Shown here: positions 53,133 through 62,633 of the stretch, piece by piece
Numbering within the stretch: the first letter of the stretch is position 1
Layout: the number at the start of each line of letters is the position of its first letter
Assembly (NCBI GenBank): GCA_002049455.2
Contig: KV918812.1
Span: 1 to 64,000 of the forward strand
Source of the DNA: Porphyra umbilicalis
Taxonomy: Eukaryota; Rhodophyta; Bangiophyceae; Bangiales; Bangiaceae
Direction: 5' to 3'
Length of the DNA stretch: 64,000 bases
The notes under the pieces: generated by a model
Told to the model about the DNA's origin: nothing
Seen by the model: only the letters and a program-made list of their open reading frames with translations
Database searches by the model: none
Position numbers and translations under genes: made by a program

Positions 53133-54122
53133 AATCCAACCTTGTTTGTCTCTTTTTGTTGTTTTCTGCCGTCGAGCTCAGTTATCAAACATGCACACGC
53201 AGTACCTGCAATGCCCGTTGCAACAGCACCGCCAGCTCGAACCCTGTTCACTGCGGCTACACGGCGGGGGATAAGGGCGGACCGCCACAGCCGGTCCGAT
53301 CTCGGTGTAGGCACTCTTCCCTGTGGTGGGGCAGGAGCGCCGCCGCCTGTCGTCTCCCCCCCCCCCGCCCTCCCCACTCGGAAAGACATCTCTCCGCGCC
53401 ACCATATTCCCATTCCTGTCCCCCCCCCGTGGCTGCCGCCCGACCCCGGACGCATGCCGCTGGCATTCTCCTCCTCCGCCTCCGCTCCAGCGTCCTCCAC
53501 CAGTGCCGCCTCCTCCGCGCGGCGGTATGCCCAGTGGCGGCGGAGGCAGCAGGTCGAGAGCGGGGAGCAGTGAGCCACGTTCGTCATGAAGAGACCCAAC
53601 TAAACCGCCGAGGCTGGCGGGGCCGCCCAACCGGGGGCGTCCCGCGGACGGCGCAGCGGCAGAGAAAGTGGCGGTGGGCTGGGCCGGGCACAAGCGGGGG
53701 CCGCAACGCTGGGGTCGCGTGTCTTATCGGCGGCGGATCTCGGCGGCTCTTACGTGCGATACCATACGTTGCTGTTTCTCTTCCATCCAGTGCCCAATGG
53801 AACGCTCTGGATTTTGCTTCTGGGGTCCTATTGGCCGGCTTCACGTGGTTGTGCCGTTACAATTGTATGCTCTCGTGTTTCAGACATACTCGAAAATATC
53901 AGATGAAACGAGGTCACGAGGTTCATTGGCCAGGTTCCTGACCGTTCGGCACGCTCAAAAGGCAGCTGCACCACTCTGTGATGCCCATCCCCCAGGTGCC
54001 GTCCCACATCGTCGTGTTCCCAGCTCCCGCGACTGCCACCGTTACGGATCGCCTTCCCCCTCGCCTGGAACGTGTCATACACCGGCTGCTCTTTTGACGG
54101 TCGCATTCCCCTCGCACCCAGC
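53133..54122. other. Intergenic stretch after the C48 locus
   Basis: The frame of the C48 gene stays open to a TGA at 53571-53573, but this segment has no domain. Pro-rich frames on both strands are judged non-coding. Confidence 0.35.
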
Positions 54123-54441
54123 CATGGCTATATTGCCTGCCCCGCGCTCGGACGGCGGCTCCCCGCTTATCGTTGCGCCGGCGGGGGCAGCAGCCACGCC
54201 CCCTGCTAGCACTCTTCCGGCCGACGGCAGCTCCCTGACCGAAGCGACAGTCGTTCCGGCGGGGGCTGATGCCACTCCCCCCGTTGAGCGCCAAGCCGCC
54301 GACCTCGAGCGGTACAATACGCTGATCGCCACCGCGGAGGACTTTGCGGCGGGCTGGCCGCAGCCGGCGCCGTCGTCGAGCTCGCCTGCGCCCCTCGATG
54401 GGCCTGCCGGCAGCGGCGCCATGTCGGGCGCGTCCAAGTAG
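54123..54441 (+). CDS. Hypothetical small ORF next to the copia insertion
   Basis: ATG 54123 in good context (CAGCCATGG), 105 codons, Ala/Pro/Thr-rich, ending in TAG. After the TAG the same frame continues with a plausible coding stretch (QAPFPATPDSVVEEHDGEG) up to the copia LTR at 54521. It may be the 5' part of a host gene cut by the retrotransposon. No homology was recognised. Confidence 0.3.
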
Positions 54442-54520
54442 CAGGCGCCCTTCCCCGCGACCCCCGACTCTGTGGTCGAAGAACACGACGGCGAGGGCAC
54501 GGTGGCCGCGGCGTACGTCA

Positions 54521-54941
54521 TGTGAAGCGAGAGGTAGATAGGTGGATGCGTTGGTTTACTTGGATGGCGGCTTTGGGCCCACTAGGACCGCCTGATATAC
54601 CCCAGGCGACCCCTCTGCCAGTCCCAGAGACGACCCTCTCTCAGTGCTCCCCCAGGCACTTCCACTCTCCGCGTGTGCAGGGCCTGCGGCGCACCTCCCA
54701 AAGCGGAGCATGCGCCTCCCCGGTGGTAAGCCGCCCACCGCCGCACAATCCAGTCACCACGCCACGCACAATCCCCCCCGAGCTCACCACGAGAAGGGGG
54801 GAGCTCACCAAGAGATACACAAATCAAGTACAAACAAGTACAAGTCATACACAATGGAATTCCAACAAGTACACGAGCTTGAGTCACCAAGAGCCCCCGT
54901 GTAAGTATAGCTCCAATGGAATTCCCGAGCAGAGCTCAACA
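54521..54941 (-). repeat. Copia copy 1, 3' LTR
   Basis: 421 bp. In element orientation it begins TGTTGAGCTC and ends GCTTCACA, the usual TG...CA limits. Its inner edge is set by the polypurine tract next to it, and its outer edge by agreement with the other two LTRs at TGTGAAGC. Confidence 0.92.
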
Positions 54942-54952
54942 CTCCCCCAATT
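54942..54952 (-). other. Polypurine tract (plus-strand primer site)
   Basis: Reads AATTGGGGGAG in element orientation, immediately before the 3' LTR, as in plant-type copia elements. The same tract is present next to the other two LTRs. Confidence 0.88.
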
Positions 54953-54982
54953 ACATTGGAGTTAATGTAAGTCGACCGGATC

Positions 54983-55002
54983 GGACGGTATCGATACCGT
55001 CC
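54983..55002. repeat. 20-bp perfect palindrome in copia 3' non-coding region
   Basis: GGACGGTATCGATACCGTCC, between the stop codon and the polypurine tract. It is followed at 55031-55049 by a related imperfect palindrome around GACGGTAACGGTACCGTTC. All three copia copies carry it. Confidence 0.9.
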
Positions 55003-55252
55003 CAAGCACTCTGCGCGATTTTTCTTGTGGACGGTAACGGTACCGTTCACTAAAAAAAATCGCCGTTAGTGCAAAAAACAAAAGGGGCTCAGTCGACCCC
55101 CGCCGACTCGGACAGCAACATGACATACCCCAGCCGACCGTCCGGCCACCACAACCGGCCCAAACCGCCGCAAAGCCGATGCCAAACGCAAAGGGTACGC
55201 GGCCTGTCGCCTTGGTCACTCCGCCACAGACCTCCGCCGACCACGGAGGGGC

Positions 55253-58200
55253 TCAGCACGTGGAAACAGGACGTGGGGCCGGCGTAGGGCCAAGCCCCAA
55301 GGTGCCCAGATCCGAGCCAACGCCGATGACGCGGCGAAACAGGATGAACGCCGGGGCCGGCAGCGGCTTCGTCAGCCCATCTGCCGGCATGTCCACGCTA
55401 GGGAGGAAGTAGAACGTCACCTCCCCGCGCGCCACGTAGTCACGCACCATGTGGTACGCGACGTCCACGTGCTTGGTACGCCCGGTGGCTTCGGGGTTGT
55501 TGACCAAGGCGAGGCAAGCCTGGTTGTCTTCCCCCATCGGCACGGCCCCGCCATCGACCCCCAGCGCTGACAGCAGCTTGCGTAGCCACAGCGCCTCCTT
55601 GGTTGCCATCGCGGCGGCCACGTACTCCGCTTCGGCCGTCGAGGTTGCCACCGTCGACTGGCGCTTGCTTGCCCACGCGATGGGCCCGCCATTGAGGGTG
55701 AAGACGAAGCCTGTCGTGGACCGACGGCCGTCAACGTCGCCCGCCCAGTCGGCGTCGACAAACCCCTGCAGCGGCTCGCTGCCGCCGTAAACCACCCCAA
55801 GGGGGGTTGTCCCGCGCAGGTAGCGCAATACCCCCTTTGCCGCGCGCATGTGGTCCTGCTCAGGGCAAGACATGAACCGCGACAGCACCCCCACGGCAAA
55901 GGCGATGTCCGGCCTTGTCGTGGTGGACAGGTAGAGGAGGGAGCCGACCAACTCGGCGTACCGGTTACCCTCCGGCAGCAGGTCCTCGCCCGTCTTAGTC
56001 AGCTTGACCCCTGACGCCATTGGCGCCTTGTTCGGGGTGGAGGTCTCCATCCCAAACGCCTCCAGCAGCGTCGCCGTGTGCCCCGGGTTGCTCAGAGTGA
56101 GCGTCTTCGCCGCACGGTCACGCATGACCTTCATGCCAATAAAGTCGTTGACCTCCCCCATGTCGCGTACTTCAAACTTCGCCAACACGAAGCGCTTGAC
56201 GGCAGCAACCCCAGCCAGCTTCTCGCCCGCCACGATAAGGTCGTCGACGTACACGAGAATGAAGACGCGCCCGTGCACAGGGTGGCACCACTCGTAGAGG
56301 CACGGGTCCACCTTGGACCGCACTGCACCGATCTCCTTGAGCTCCTTGTCGAGCTTGATGCCCCACAGCCGCCCAGCCTGCTTTGTCCCGTAGAGCGCAA
56401 GGTTAAGCCGACACATCTCCTCCACGCCCTCCGGCTCGATACCGTCAGGGAGTTTGATGTACATCTCCTTGTCCATCTTGGCGTTGAGGAAGGCTGTCTT
56501 GACGTCGACATGGTGAACCTCCCAGCCCGTGGCTGCAGCCACAGCAAAGAGGGCCCGTGTGGTAGCCGCGTTGGGCACCGGCGCCCACGTCTCGTCAAAG
56601 TCCCGCCCCGGCACTTGGTTGAAACCTTGGGCCACGAGGCGAGCCTTGTAGCGCGTCATCTTGCCCTCCGCGTCGTGTTTGATGTCGAACACGAAACGCG
56701 TCTTGATGGCCTTTTGCTTCTTGTTGTTCACCTTAATCTTGGACCAGGTGCCAAGCTTCTTGTGTGCTGCCACTTCTTCCTTGATGGCCTGCTTCCACCG
56801 CGGCCAATCAGGACGAGCACGCGCCTCCTTCTCGTTCACAGGGGGCTTGTGCAGGTCGCAACCCGCTTCAGCCGAGGACTTGGTACCGCTTGCCAGGTAC
56901 GCCTTGGGTTCCTTCTCCCACCATGTTACCTTGGGAGCTGGCTTTCGTTTCGAGCGACGAGGCCCAGGTGCGGCGCTGTCACAGGTAGCAGGTCCTTGAC
57001 CGACCGCCGGTATCGAGCCGTCGGGGCCGTCCTCGTCTTCCTCCTCGCTATCTTCAGAAAGGGAGGGAGCACTGCCTTCGTCATCGCTGTCGGAGGTGTC
57101 GTCGGGGGCATACTCGTCCTCTCGCCCGCGTTCAGCGTCGAGCATGTCCATTGCCCCTTCCGTGGCGTCCTCCTTGTCGCCGTCATAGTCCGCAGTCAGC
57201 CGGGGACCAGCGCTTGACCCGACTGCCGACGCCTCGACCTTAGCCGGGTTCTCCTCCATCAGCACGTCTCGACGCTCAAAGACTTGGTTCGTCTCGTCCT
57301 CGAGGATGCGGTAGGCCTTGCCACCGACCGTGTAGCCGACAAAGCGGCCGACGTCGGTCCTTGGCTCCAGCTTGCGTTGCTGCTTCTTGGGCTTGAGCGC
57401 CCACGCCCGACTCCCCCAAACGCGGAATCCCGCGACGTTGGGGCGTCGACCCGGTAGAGCCTCCAGCGGTGTCACGTCCAGCCCCGCTTTGGGGGACCGG
57501 TTGAGCACATGGACGACGGAGGCCAACGCCTCAGCCCACAGCTCTTCCTCCGCTCCGGCATCGAGCAGAGCAGCACGCACGCGCTCCATCAGCGTGCGGT
57601 TCACCCGCTCCGCTTTGCCGTTCTGCTGTGACTTGTACGGCGCCGTCATCTCCGACGTGATGCCCTTGTCTTCGTACCACGCCTTGAGGTCGTTGGTGAC
57701 GTACTCCTTGGCACCGTCATGACGGACGCGCTTGACCTTGACTCCCGTCAGCGTCTCAAGCTGCTTGATACGCGTCTTGAGAACCTGCGGTGCCATCCCT
57801 TTCGTCTTGATAGGCGTTGCCGTGATGAACCCCGTGGAGTCCTCCAGCGCCGTCATAAAGTAGACGGAACCACCCAGCGACTCCGTGAGTGGGCCACCAA
57901 TGTCGGTGTGCACCAGCTCGCACTTGGTCGTCGCTGTAGATGAGCGGGGGCTCGGCGCCTGCACCATCTTGCCGTCCACACACGGCACACACACAGTGCC
58001 AATAACGCGCTTGGCGTCTGCCACTGACACCGGCATGCCGTTGACCATTGTGGCCGCTCGCTTGAGGTTCTCTAACCCCAAATGGTTGAAACGACGGTGC
58101 CACAGCTCCGCCTCCCCAGCTATACGCGTGGATGCCGAGTTAGCCGACGCCTGGACAGGCGTCACCACCAGCACATACTGCTCCAGGTCGTTCACCTTGC

Positions 58201-59431
58201 CGACCACCGACGCCTTGTCGAGCACTCCGCTCGAGCGAACAGCATCCCCGTCGCTAAGGATGTAGCAGGCGTTGTCGACAAACACCACCGCACCTCGATT
58301 GCGGTCGACTGCTCGAACCGACAGCAGGTTGCTAGTCAGGTCCGGAACGAGCATAGCATCCCCAAGAACCATGCGCGTCTTCGTGTTTCCTTTGCCAACG
58401 TCCATTGAGACGTGGCCGTGCCCCTTGATGGGCACCTTTTCGCCGTTGGCCAAGGTGACCTCGGCCCCGCTTCCCGCCGCCCGGACGGTGAAGCCTTTAT
58501 CCCCGGCGGCCATGTGGTTGGTTGCGCCAGAGTCAAGCACCCAGGTTGATAACCCGCGTGTGCTCCCGTGAGCCTTGCTGCTCCCGGCATTGCCGGTGGA
58601 AGCAGTGTAGGCCAGAGCGGCACCCGCGTGGGGCCCGCCGCCGTGGCCGCCTTCACGACCACCACCGCCGGGCTTGCCCTTGCCCTTGGCCTCGTCCGCC
58701 TTCTTCTTGTAGCAGTCGCGCTGCATGTGCCCTTTCTTGTTGCAGTAGAAGCACACGACCGACTTCTTGTCAAACGACTTCTTGTGCGCCGCTGCAGCAA
58801 AGGCTTGTGACTTGACACTGCCAGAAGGCTTCGACGAGGTGACGGTAATGCTCCGCTGCTCCACTTGCAGCAGCTTAGCCGTCACGTCCGACATGACGAG
58901 CTTGGTGTCCTTGTTCTCCAAGACCGTCCTGAGCATCCCGTACTGTGACGGAAGCCCCGACAAGACACGCAGTGCGAGCGTGTTGTCGTCCACCGGGTTT
59001 CCGAGCATGGCAAGCTCGTCCCGGATCATTTTGGCGCGCGACGCAAACTTGATGATGTTTTCGTCGTCGCCCTTCTTCAGGCTGCTCAGCTCGTCGATGA
59101 GCCGCAGCAGCTGCGCGTTGTCACGTGCCTCGAACATGACCTTGAGCGCGTCCCACGCCTCCTTGGCCGTGTCAACCGACGTGACCGTGTTGAGATGCAC
59201 GGGCTTGACCGACATCTGGATGGTCGCCAGCGCCGCCTCGTTCATGGCGTCCCACGCTTCGACCACCGGGTCGGACTTCTTGTCGTCCGAACCAGAAGCA
59301 GGGCGGTCCGTCACGACGGCCGTCCACAGCTTCTCTTTCTTGAGCTGCGCACGCTGGTACGCCGCCCACACCTTGTAATCGTCGTCCAGCTGCGCAAACC
59401 GTGGGCCGCTAAGGCGGCCGTAGTCCGACAT
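55253..59431 (-). CDS. Copia gag-pol polyprotein, intact
   Basis: 1392 codons ending in TGA. The start at ATG 59431 (MSDYGRLSG) is preferred: the frame is open to an ATG at 59584, but that ATG lies inside the primer-binding site. Domains in order, numbered from this start: gag helical domain (about 55-190); zinc knuckle CX2CX4HX4C (227-240, CFYCNKKGHMQRDC); protease DSGA (300-303); integrase HHCC zinc finger (His445, His450, Cys481, Cys484) and catalytic Asp510, Asp572, Glu608 (DD35E); an acidic linker (about 760-805); reverse transcriptase with VDVKTAFLNA and YVDD (1061-1064); RNase H with Asp1226, Glu1267 and Asp1302 and the TKHVDV motif. Every key residue is present and there is no stop, so it could be active. 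It copies the element through RNA in cytoplasmic particles and integrates the DNA. Confidence 0.96.
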   Translation of the reverse strand: MSDYGRLSGPRFAQLDDDYKVWAAYQRAQLKKEKLWTAVVTDRPASGSDDKKSDPVVEAWDAMNEAALATIQMSVKPVHLNTVTSVDTAKEAWDALKVMFEARDNAQLLRLIDELSSLKKGDDENIIKFASRAKMIRDELAMLGNPVDDNTLALRVLSGLPSQYGMLRTVLENKDTKLVMSDVTAKLLQVEQRSITVTSSKPSGSVKSQAFAAAAHKKSFDKKSVVCFYCNKKGHMQRDCYKKKADEAKGKGKPGGGGREGGHGGGPHAGAALAYTASTGNAGSSKAHGSTRGLSTWVLDSGATNHMAAGDKGFTVRAAGSGAEVTLANGEKVPIKGHGHVSMDVGKGNTKTRMVLGDAMLVPDLTSNLLSVRAVDRNRGAVVFVDNACYILSDGDAVRSSGVLDKASVVGKVNDLEQYVLVVTPVQASANSASTRIAGEAELWHRRFNHLGLENLKRAATMVNGMPVSVADAKRVIGTVCVPCVDGKMVQAPSPRSSTATTKCELVHTDIGGPLTESLGGSVYFMTALEDSTGFITATPIKTKGMAPQVLKTRIKQLETLTGVKVKRVRHDGAKEYVTNDLKAWYEDKGITSEMTAPYKSQQNGKAERVNRTLMERVRAALLDAGAEEELWAEALASVVHVLNRSPKAGLDVTPLEALPGRRPNVAGFRVWGSRAWALKPKKQQRKLEPRTDVGRFVGYTVGGKAYRILEDETNQVFERRDVLMEENPAKVEASAVGSSAGPRLTADYDGDKEDATEGAMDMLDAERGREDEYAPDDTSDSDDEGSAPSLSEDSEEEDEDGPDGSIPAVGQGPATCDSAAPGPRRSKRKPAPKVTWWEKEPKAYLASGTKSSAEAGCDLHKPPVNEKEARARPDWPRWKQAIKEEVAAHKKLGTWSKIKVNNKKQKAIKTRFVFDIKHDAEGKMTRYKARLVAQGFNQVPGRDFDETWAPVPNAATTRALFAVAAATGWEVHHVDVKTAFLNAKMDKEMYIKLPDGIEPEGVEEMCRLNLALYGTKQAGRLWGIKLDKELKEIGAVRSKVDPCLYEWCHPVHGRVFILVYVDDLIVAGEKLAGVAAVKRFVLAKFEVRDMGEVNDFIGMKVMRDRAAKTLTLSNPGHTATLLEAFGMETSTPNKAPMASGVKLTKTGEDLLPEGNRYAELVGSLLYLSTTTRPDIAFAVGVLSRFMSCPEQDHMRAAKGVLRYLRGTTPLGVVYGGSEPLQGFVDADWAGDVDGRRSTTGFVFTLNGGPIAWASKRQSTVATSTAEAEYVAAAMATKEALWLRKLLSALGVDGGAVPMGEDNQACLALVNNPEATGRTKHVDVAYHMVRDYVARGEVTFYFLPSVDMPADGLTKPLPAPAFILFRRVIGVGSDLGTLGLGPTPAPRPVSTC

Positions 59432-59573
59432 GTTGACGACAGCGGCGCGACCAAGCACCGCACTGACGACGTCGACGGCGGTATCAGCCCGCGCGACGCC
59501 GGAACACGCCGCAACCCGAGCAACGTCGTCCGACCAGCGACCGCAGGGAAGACGACGATGACCACCAGCGACA

Positions 59574-59588
59574 GCTGGGCCCATAACC
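59574..59588 (-). promoter_or_regulatory. Primer-binding site complementary to initiator tRNA anticodon arm
   Basis: GGTTATGGGCCCAGC in element orientation, starting at the first base after the 5' LTR. It is the complement of GCTGGGCCCATAACC, the anticodon arm of eukaryotic initiator tRNA-Met. This is the half-tRNA priming arrangement known for Drosophila copia, in which an internal fragment of the tRNA primes minus-strand synthesis. Confidence 0.88.
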
Positions 59589-60008
59589 TGTGAAGCGAGA
59601 GGTAGATAGGTGGATGCGTTGGTTTACTTGGATGGCGGCTTTGGGCCCACTAGGACCGCCTGATATACCCCAGGCGACCCCTCTGCCAGTCCCAGAGACG
59701 ACCCTCTCTCAGTGCTCCCCCAGGCACTTCCACTCTCCGCGTGTGCAGGGCCTGCGGCGCACCTCCCAAAGCGGAGCATGCGCCTCCCCGGTGGTAAGCC
59801 GCCCACCGCCGCACAATCCAGTCACCACGCCACGCACAATCCCCCCCGAGCTCACCACGAGAAGGGGGAGCTCACCAAGAGATACACAAATCAAGTACAA
59901 ACAAGTACAAGTCATACACAATGGAATTCCAACAAGTACACGAGCTTGAGTCACCAAGAGCCCCCGTGTAAGTATAGCTCCAATGGAATTCCCGAGCAGA
60001 GCTCAACA
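59589..60008 (-). repeat. LTR shared by copia copies 1 and 2
   Basis: 420 bp. It serves as the 5' LTR of copy 1 and sits where the 3' LTR of copy 2 should be (the polypurine tract follows at 60009-60019). A tandem LTR-internal-LTR-internal order arises by unequal recombination between LTRs, or by misassembly. Confidence 0.9.
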
Positions 60009-60319
60009 CTCCCCCAATTACATTGGAGTTAATGTAAGTCGACCGGATCGGACGGTATCGATACCGTCCCAAGCACTCTGCGCGATTTTTCTTGTGGACG
60101 GTAACGGTACCGTTCACTAAAAAAAATCGCCGTTAGTGCAAAAAACAAAAGGGGCTCAGTCGACCCCCGCCGACTCGGACAGCAACATGACATACCCCAG
60201 CCGACCGTCCGGCCACCACAACCGGCCCAAACCGCCGCAAAGCCGATGCCAAACGCAAAGGGTACGCGGCCTGTCGCCTTGGTCACTCCGCCACAGACCT
60301 CCGCCGACCACGGAGGGGC

Positions 60320-61075
60320 TCAGCACGTGGAAACAGGACGTGGGGCCGGCGTAGGGCCAAGCCCCAAGGTGCCCAGATCCGAGCCAACGCCGATGACGCG
60401 GCGAAACAGGATGAACGCCGGGGCCGGCAGCGGCTTCGTCAGCCCATCTGCCGGCATGTCCACGCTAGGGAGGAAGTAGAACGTCACCTCCCCGCGCGCC
60501 ACGTAGTCACGCACCATGTGGTACGCGACGTCCACGTGCTTGGTACGCCCGGTGGCTTCGGGGTTGTTGACCAAGGCGAGGCAAGCCTGGTTGTCTTCCC
60601 CCATCGGCACGGCCCCGCCATCGACCCCCAGCGCTGACAGCAGCTTGCGTAGCCACAGCGCCTCCTTGGTTGCCATCGCGGCGGCCACGTACTCCGCTTC
60701 GGCCGTCGAGGTTGCCACCGTCGACTGGCGCTTGCTTGCCCACGCGATGGGCCCGCCATTGAGGGTGAAGACGAAGCCTGTCGTGGACCGACGGCCGTCA
60801 ACGTCGCCCGCCCAGTCGGCGTCGACAAACCCCTGCAGCGGCTCGCTGCCGCCGTAAACCACCCCAAGGGGGGTTGTCCCGCGCAGGTAGCGCAATACCC
60901 CCTTTGCCGCGCGCATGTGGTCCTGCTCAGGGCAAGACATGAACCGCGACAGCACCCCCACGGCAAAGGCGATGTCCGGCCTTGTCGTGGTGGACAGGTA
61001 GGGGAGGGAGCCGACCAACTCGGCGTACCGGTTACCCTCCGGCAGCAGGTCCTCGCCCGTCTTAGTCAGCTTGAC
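60320..61075 (-). CDS. Copia copy 2 gag-pol, C-terminal fragment at a gap
   Basis: The last about 250 codons of gag-pol (end of reverse transcriptase plus RNase H), with the same TGA stop as copy 1. It is almost identical to copy 1; the visible coding difference is SLPYLS for SLLYLS. The rest is lost in the N run. Confidence 0.9.
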   Translation of the reverse strand, partial: VKLTKTGEDLLPEGNRYAELVGSLPYLSTTTRPDIAFAVGVLSRFMSCPEQDHMRAAKGVLRYLRGTTPLGVVYGGSEPLQGFVDADWAGDVDGRRSTTGFVFTLNGGPIAWASKRQSTVATSTAEAEYVAAAMATKEALWLRKLLSALGVDGGAVPMGEDNQACLALVNNPEATGRTKHVDVAYHMVRDYVARGEVTFYFLPSVDMPADGLTKPLPAPAFILFRRVIGVGSDLGTLGLGPTPAPRPVSTC

Positions 61076-61481
61076 NNNNNNNNNNNNNNNNNNNNNNNNN
61101 NNNNNNNNNNNNNNNNNNNNNNNNNNNNNNNNNNNNNNNNNNNNNNNNNNNNNNNNNNNNNNNNNNNNNNNNNNNNNNNNNNNNNNNNNNNNNNNNNNNN
61201 NNNNNNNNNNNNNNNNNNNNNNNNNNNNNNNNNNNNNNNNNNNNNNNNNNNNNNNNNNNNNNNNNNNNNNNNNNNNNNNNNNNNNNNNNNNNNNNNNNNN
61301 NNNNNNNNNNNNNNNNNNNNNNNNNNNNNNNNNNNNNNNNNNNNNNNNNNNNNNNNNNNNNNNNNNNNNNNNNNNNNNNNNNNNNNNNNNNNNNNNNNNN
61401 NNNNNNNNNNNNNNNNNNNNNNNNNNNNNNNNNNNNNNNNNNNNNNNNNNNNNNNNNNNNNNNNNNNNNNNNNNNNNNNNN
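61076..61481. other. Assembly gap (Ns)
   Basis: 406 unknown bases. Copia sequence enters on the left and satellite leaves on the right, so the 5' part of copy 2 is missing and the true distance may be much longer. Confidence 0.99.
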
Positions 61482-62152
61482 GGCGGCCGCCACACTTGTT
61501 GATGCGCTGCGGCGGTCGCCCTTGGTGTGGTTGCACGGCGGCCGCCGCGCGTCTTGTTGTTGCGCTGCGGCCGATGTGTGAACGGGAGCGGCGCGGCGAC
61601 CGCCGCACGTGTTGTCGCTCAGCAGCGGCCACCGCACGAGTTGCTGCACCGCATTCGCGGCCGCCGACCCCGTCGTCACGGCGCGGTCACCGCCGCACGT
61701 GGGCCGGCGCGGCGGCCGCCAAACTTGTTGATGTATTGCGGCGGTCGCTCTTGGTGTGGTTGCACGGCAGCCGCCGCCCGTCTTGTTGTTGCGCTGCGGC
61801 CGCCGTGTAAACGGGTGCGGCGCGACGATCGCCGCACGTGTTGTTGCTCAGCGGCGGCCACCGCACGTGTTGCTGCAGCGCATCGGCGGCCGCTGTCCCC
61901 TTCACCACGGCGCGGCCGCCGCCGCACGTGGTCCGGCGCGGCGGCCGCTACACTTGTTGATGCGCTGCGGCGGTCGCCCTTGGTGTGGTTGCACGGCGGC
62001 CGCCGCGCGTTTTGTTGTTGCGCTGCGGCCGACTTGTGAACGGGCGTGGCGCGGCGACCGCCGCACGTGTTGTTGCTCAGCGGCGGCCACCCCACGTGTT
62101 GCTGCAGCGCATCGGCGGCCGCCGACCCCGTCGTCACGGCGCGGCCGCCGCC
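61482..62152. repeat. 229-bp satellite array
   Basis: Units start with GGCGGCCGCYAMACTTGTTG at 61482, 61711 and 61940, spaced exactly 229 bp. The third unit is cut at 213 bp by the copia LTR at 62153. The composition and word order (GTGTAAACGGGYG..., CGCCGCACGTGTTGTTGCT) are shared with the 330-bp array at 27771-28966. The left end is hidden by the gap. Confidence 0.92.
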
Positions 62153-62574
62153 TGTGAAGCGGGAGGTAGATAGATGGATGCGTCGGTTTACTTGGATGGC
62201 GGCTTTGGGCCCACTAGGACCGCCTGATATACCCCAGGCGACCCCTCTGCCAGTCCCAGAGACGACCCTCTCTCAGTGCTCCGCCAGGCACTTCCACTCT
62301 CCGCGTGTGCAGGGCCTGCGGCGCACCTCCCAAAGCGGAGCATGCGCCTCCCCGGTGGTAAGCCGCCCACCGCCGCACAATCCAGTCACCACGCCACGCA
62401 CAAACCCCCCCCGAGCTCACCACGAGAAGGGGGGAGCTCACCAAGAGATATACAAATCAAGTACAAACAAGTACAAGTCATACACAATGGAATGCCAACA
62501 AGTACACGAGCTTGAGTCACCAAGAGCCCCCGTGTAAGTATAGCTCCAATGGAATTCCCGAGCAGAGCTCAACA
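62153..62574 (-). repeat. Copia copy 3, 3' LTR
   Basis: Same TG...CA limits as the other LTRs. Differences include GCGGGAGG for GCGAGAGG and TAGATAGATGG for TAGATAGGTGG, so it belongs to a slightly older or separate insertion. Confidence 0.92.
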
Positions 62575-62633
62575 CTCCCCCAATTACGTCGGAGTTAATG
62601 TAAGTCGACCGGATCGGACGGTATCGATACCGT

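Larger units (their letters stand above)
54521..60008 (-). mobile_element. Complete Ty1/copia LTR retrotransposon (copy 1)
   Basis: On the minus strand: 5' LTR (59589-60008), primer-binding site, one gag-pol frame with protease, integrase, reverse transcriptase and RNase H in copia order, polypurine tract and 3' LTR (54521-54941). The two LTRs are nearly identical, differing by one base in a G run, which indicates a recent event. No target duplication can be checked because the right LTR is followed directly by another copia 3' region (copy 2) rather than by host DNA. Confidence 0.95.

Noticed and set aside
50109-53573. Nuclear genetic code with TAG as glutamine
   Set aside because: The copia gag-pol, PIF transposase, SANT protein and both pogo transposases use no in-frame TAG despite many Gln codons, so reassignment is not supported. 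Local decay or splicing is simpler.
55253-59584. Copia gag-pol starting at ATG 59582-59584
   Set aside because: That ATG is part of the primer-binding site that mirrors the tRNA anticodon. The first plausible gag start is ATG 59431.
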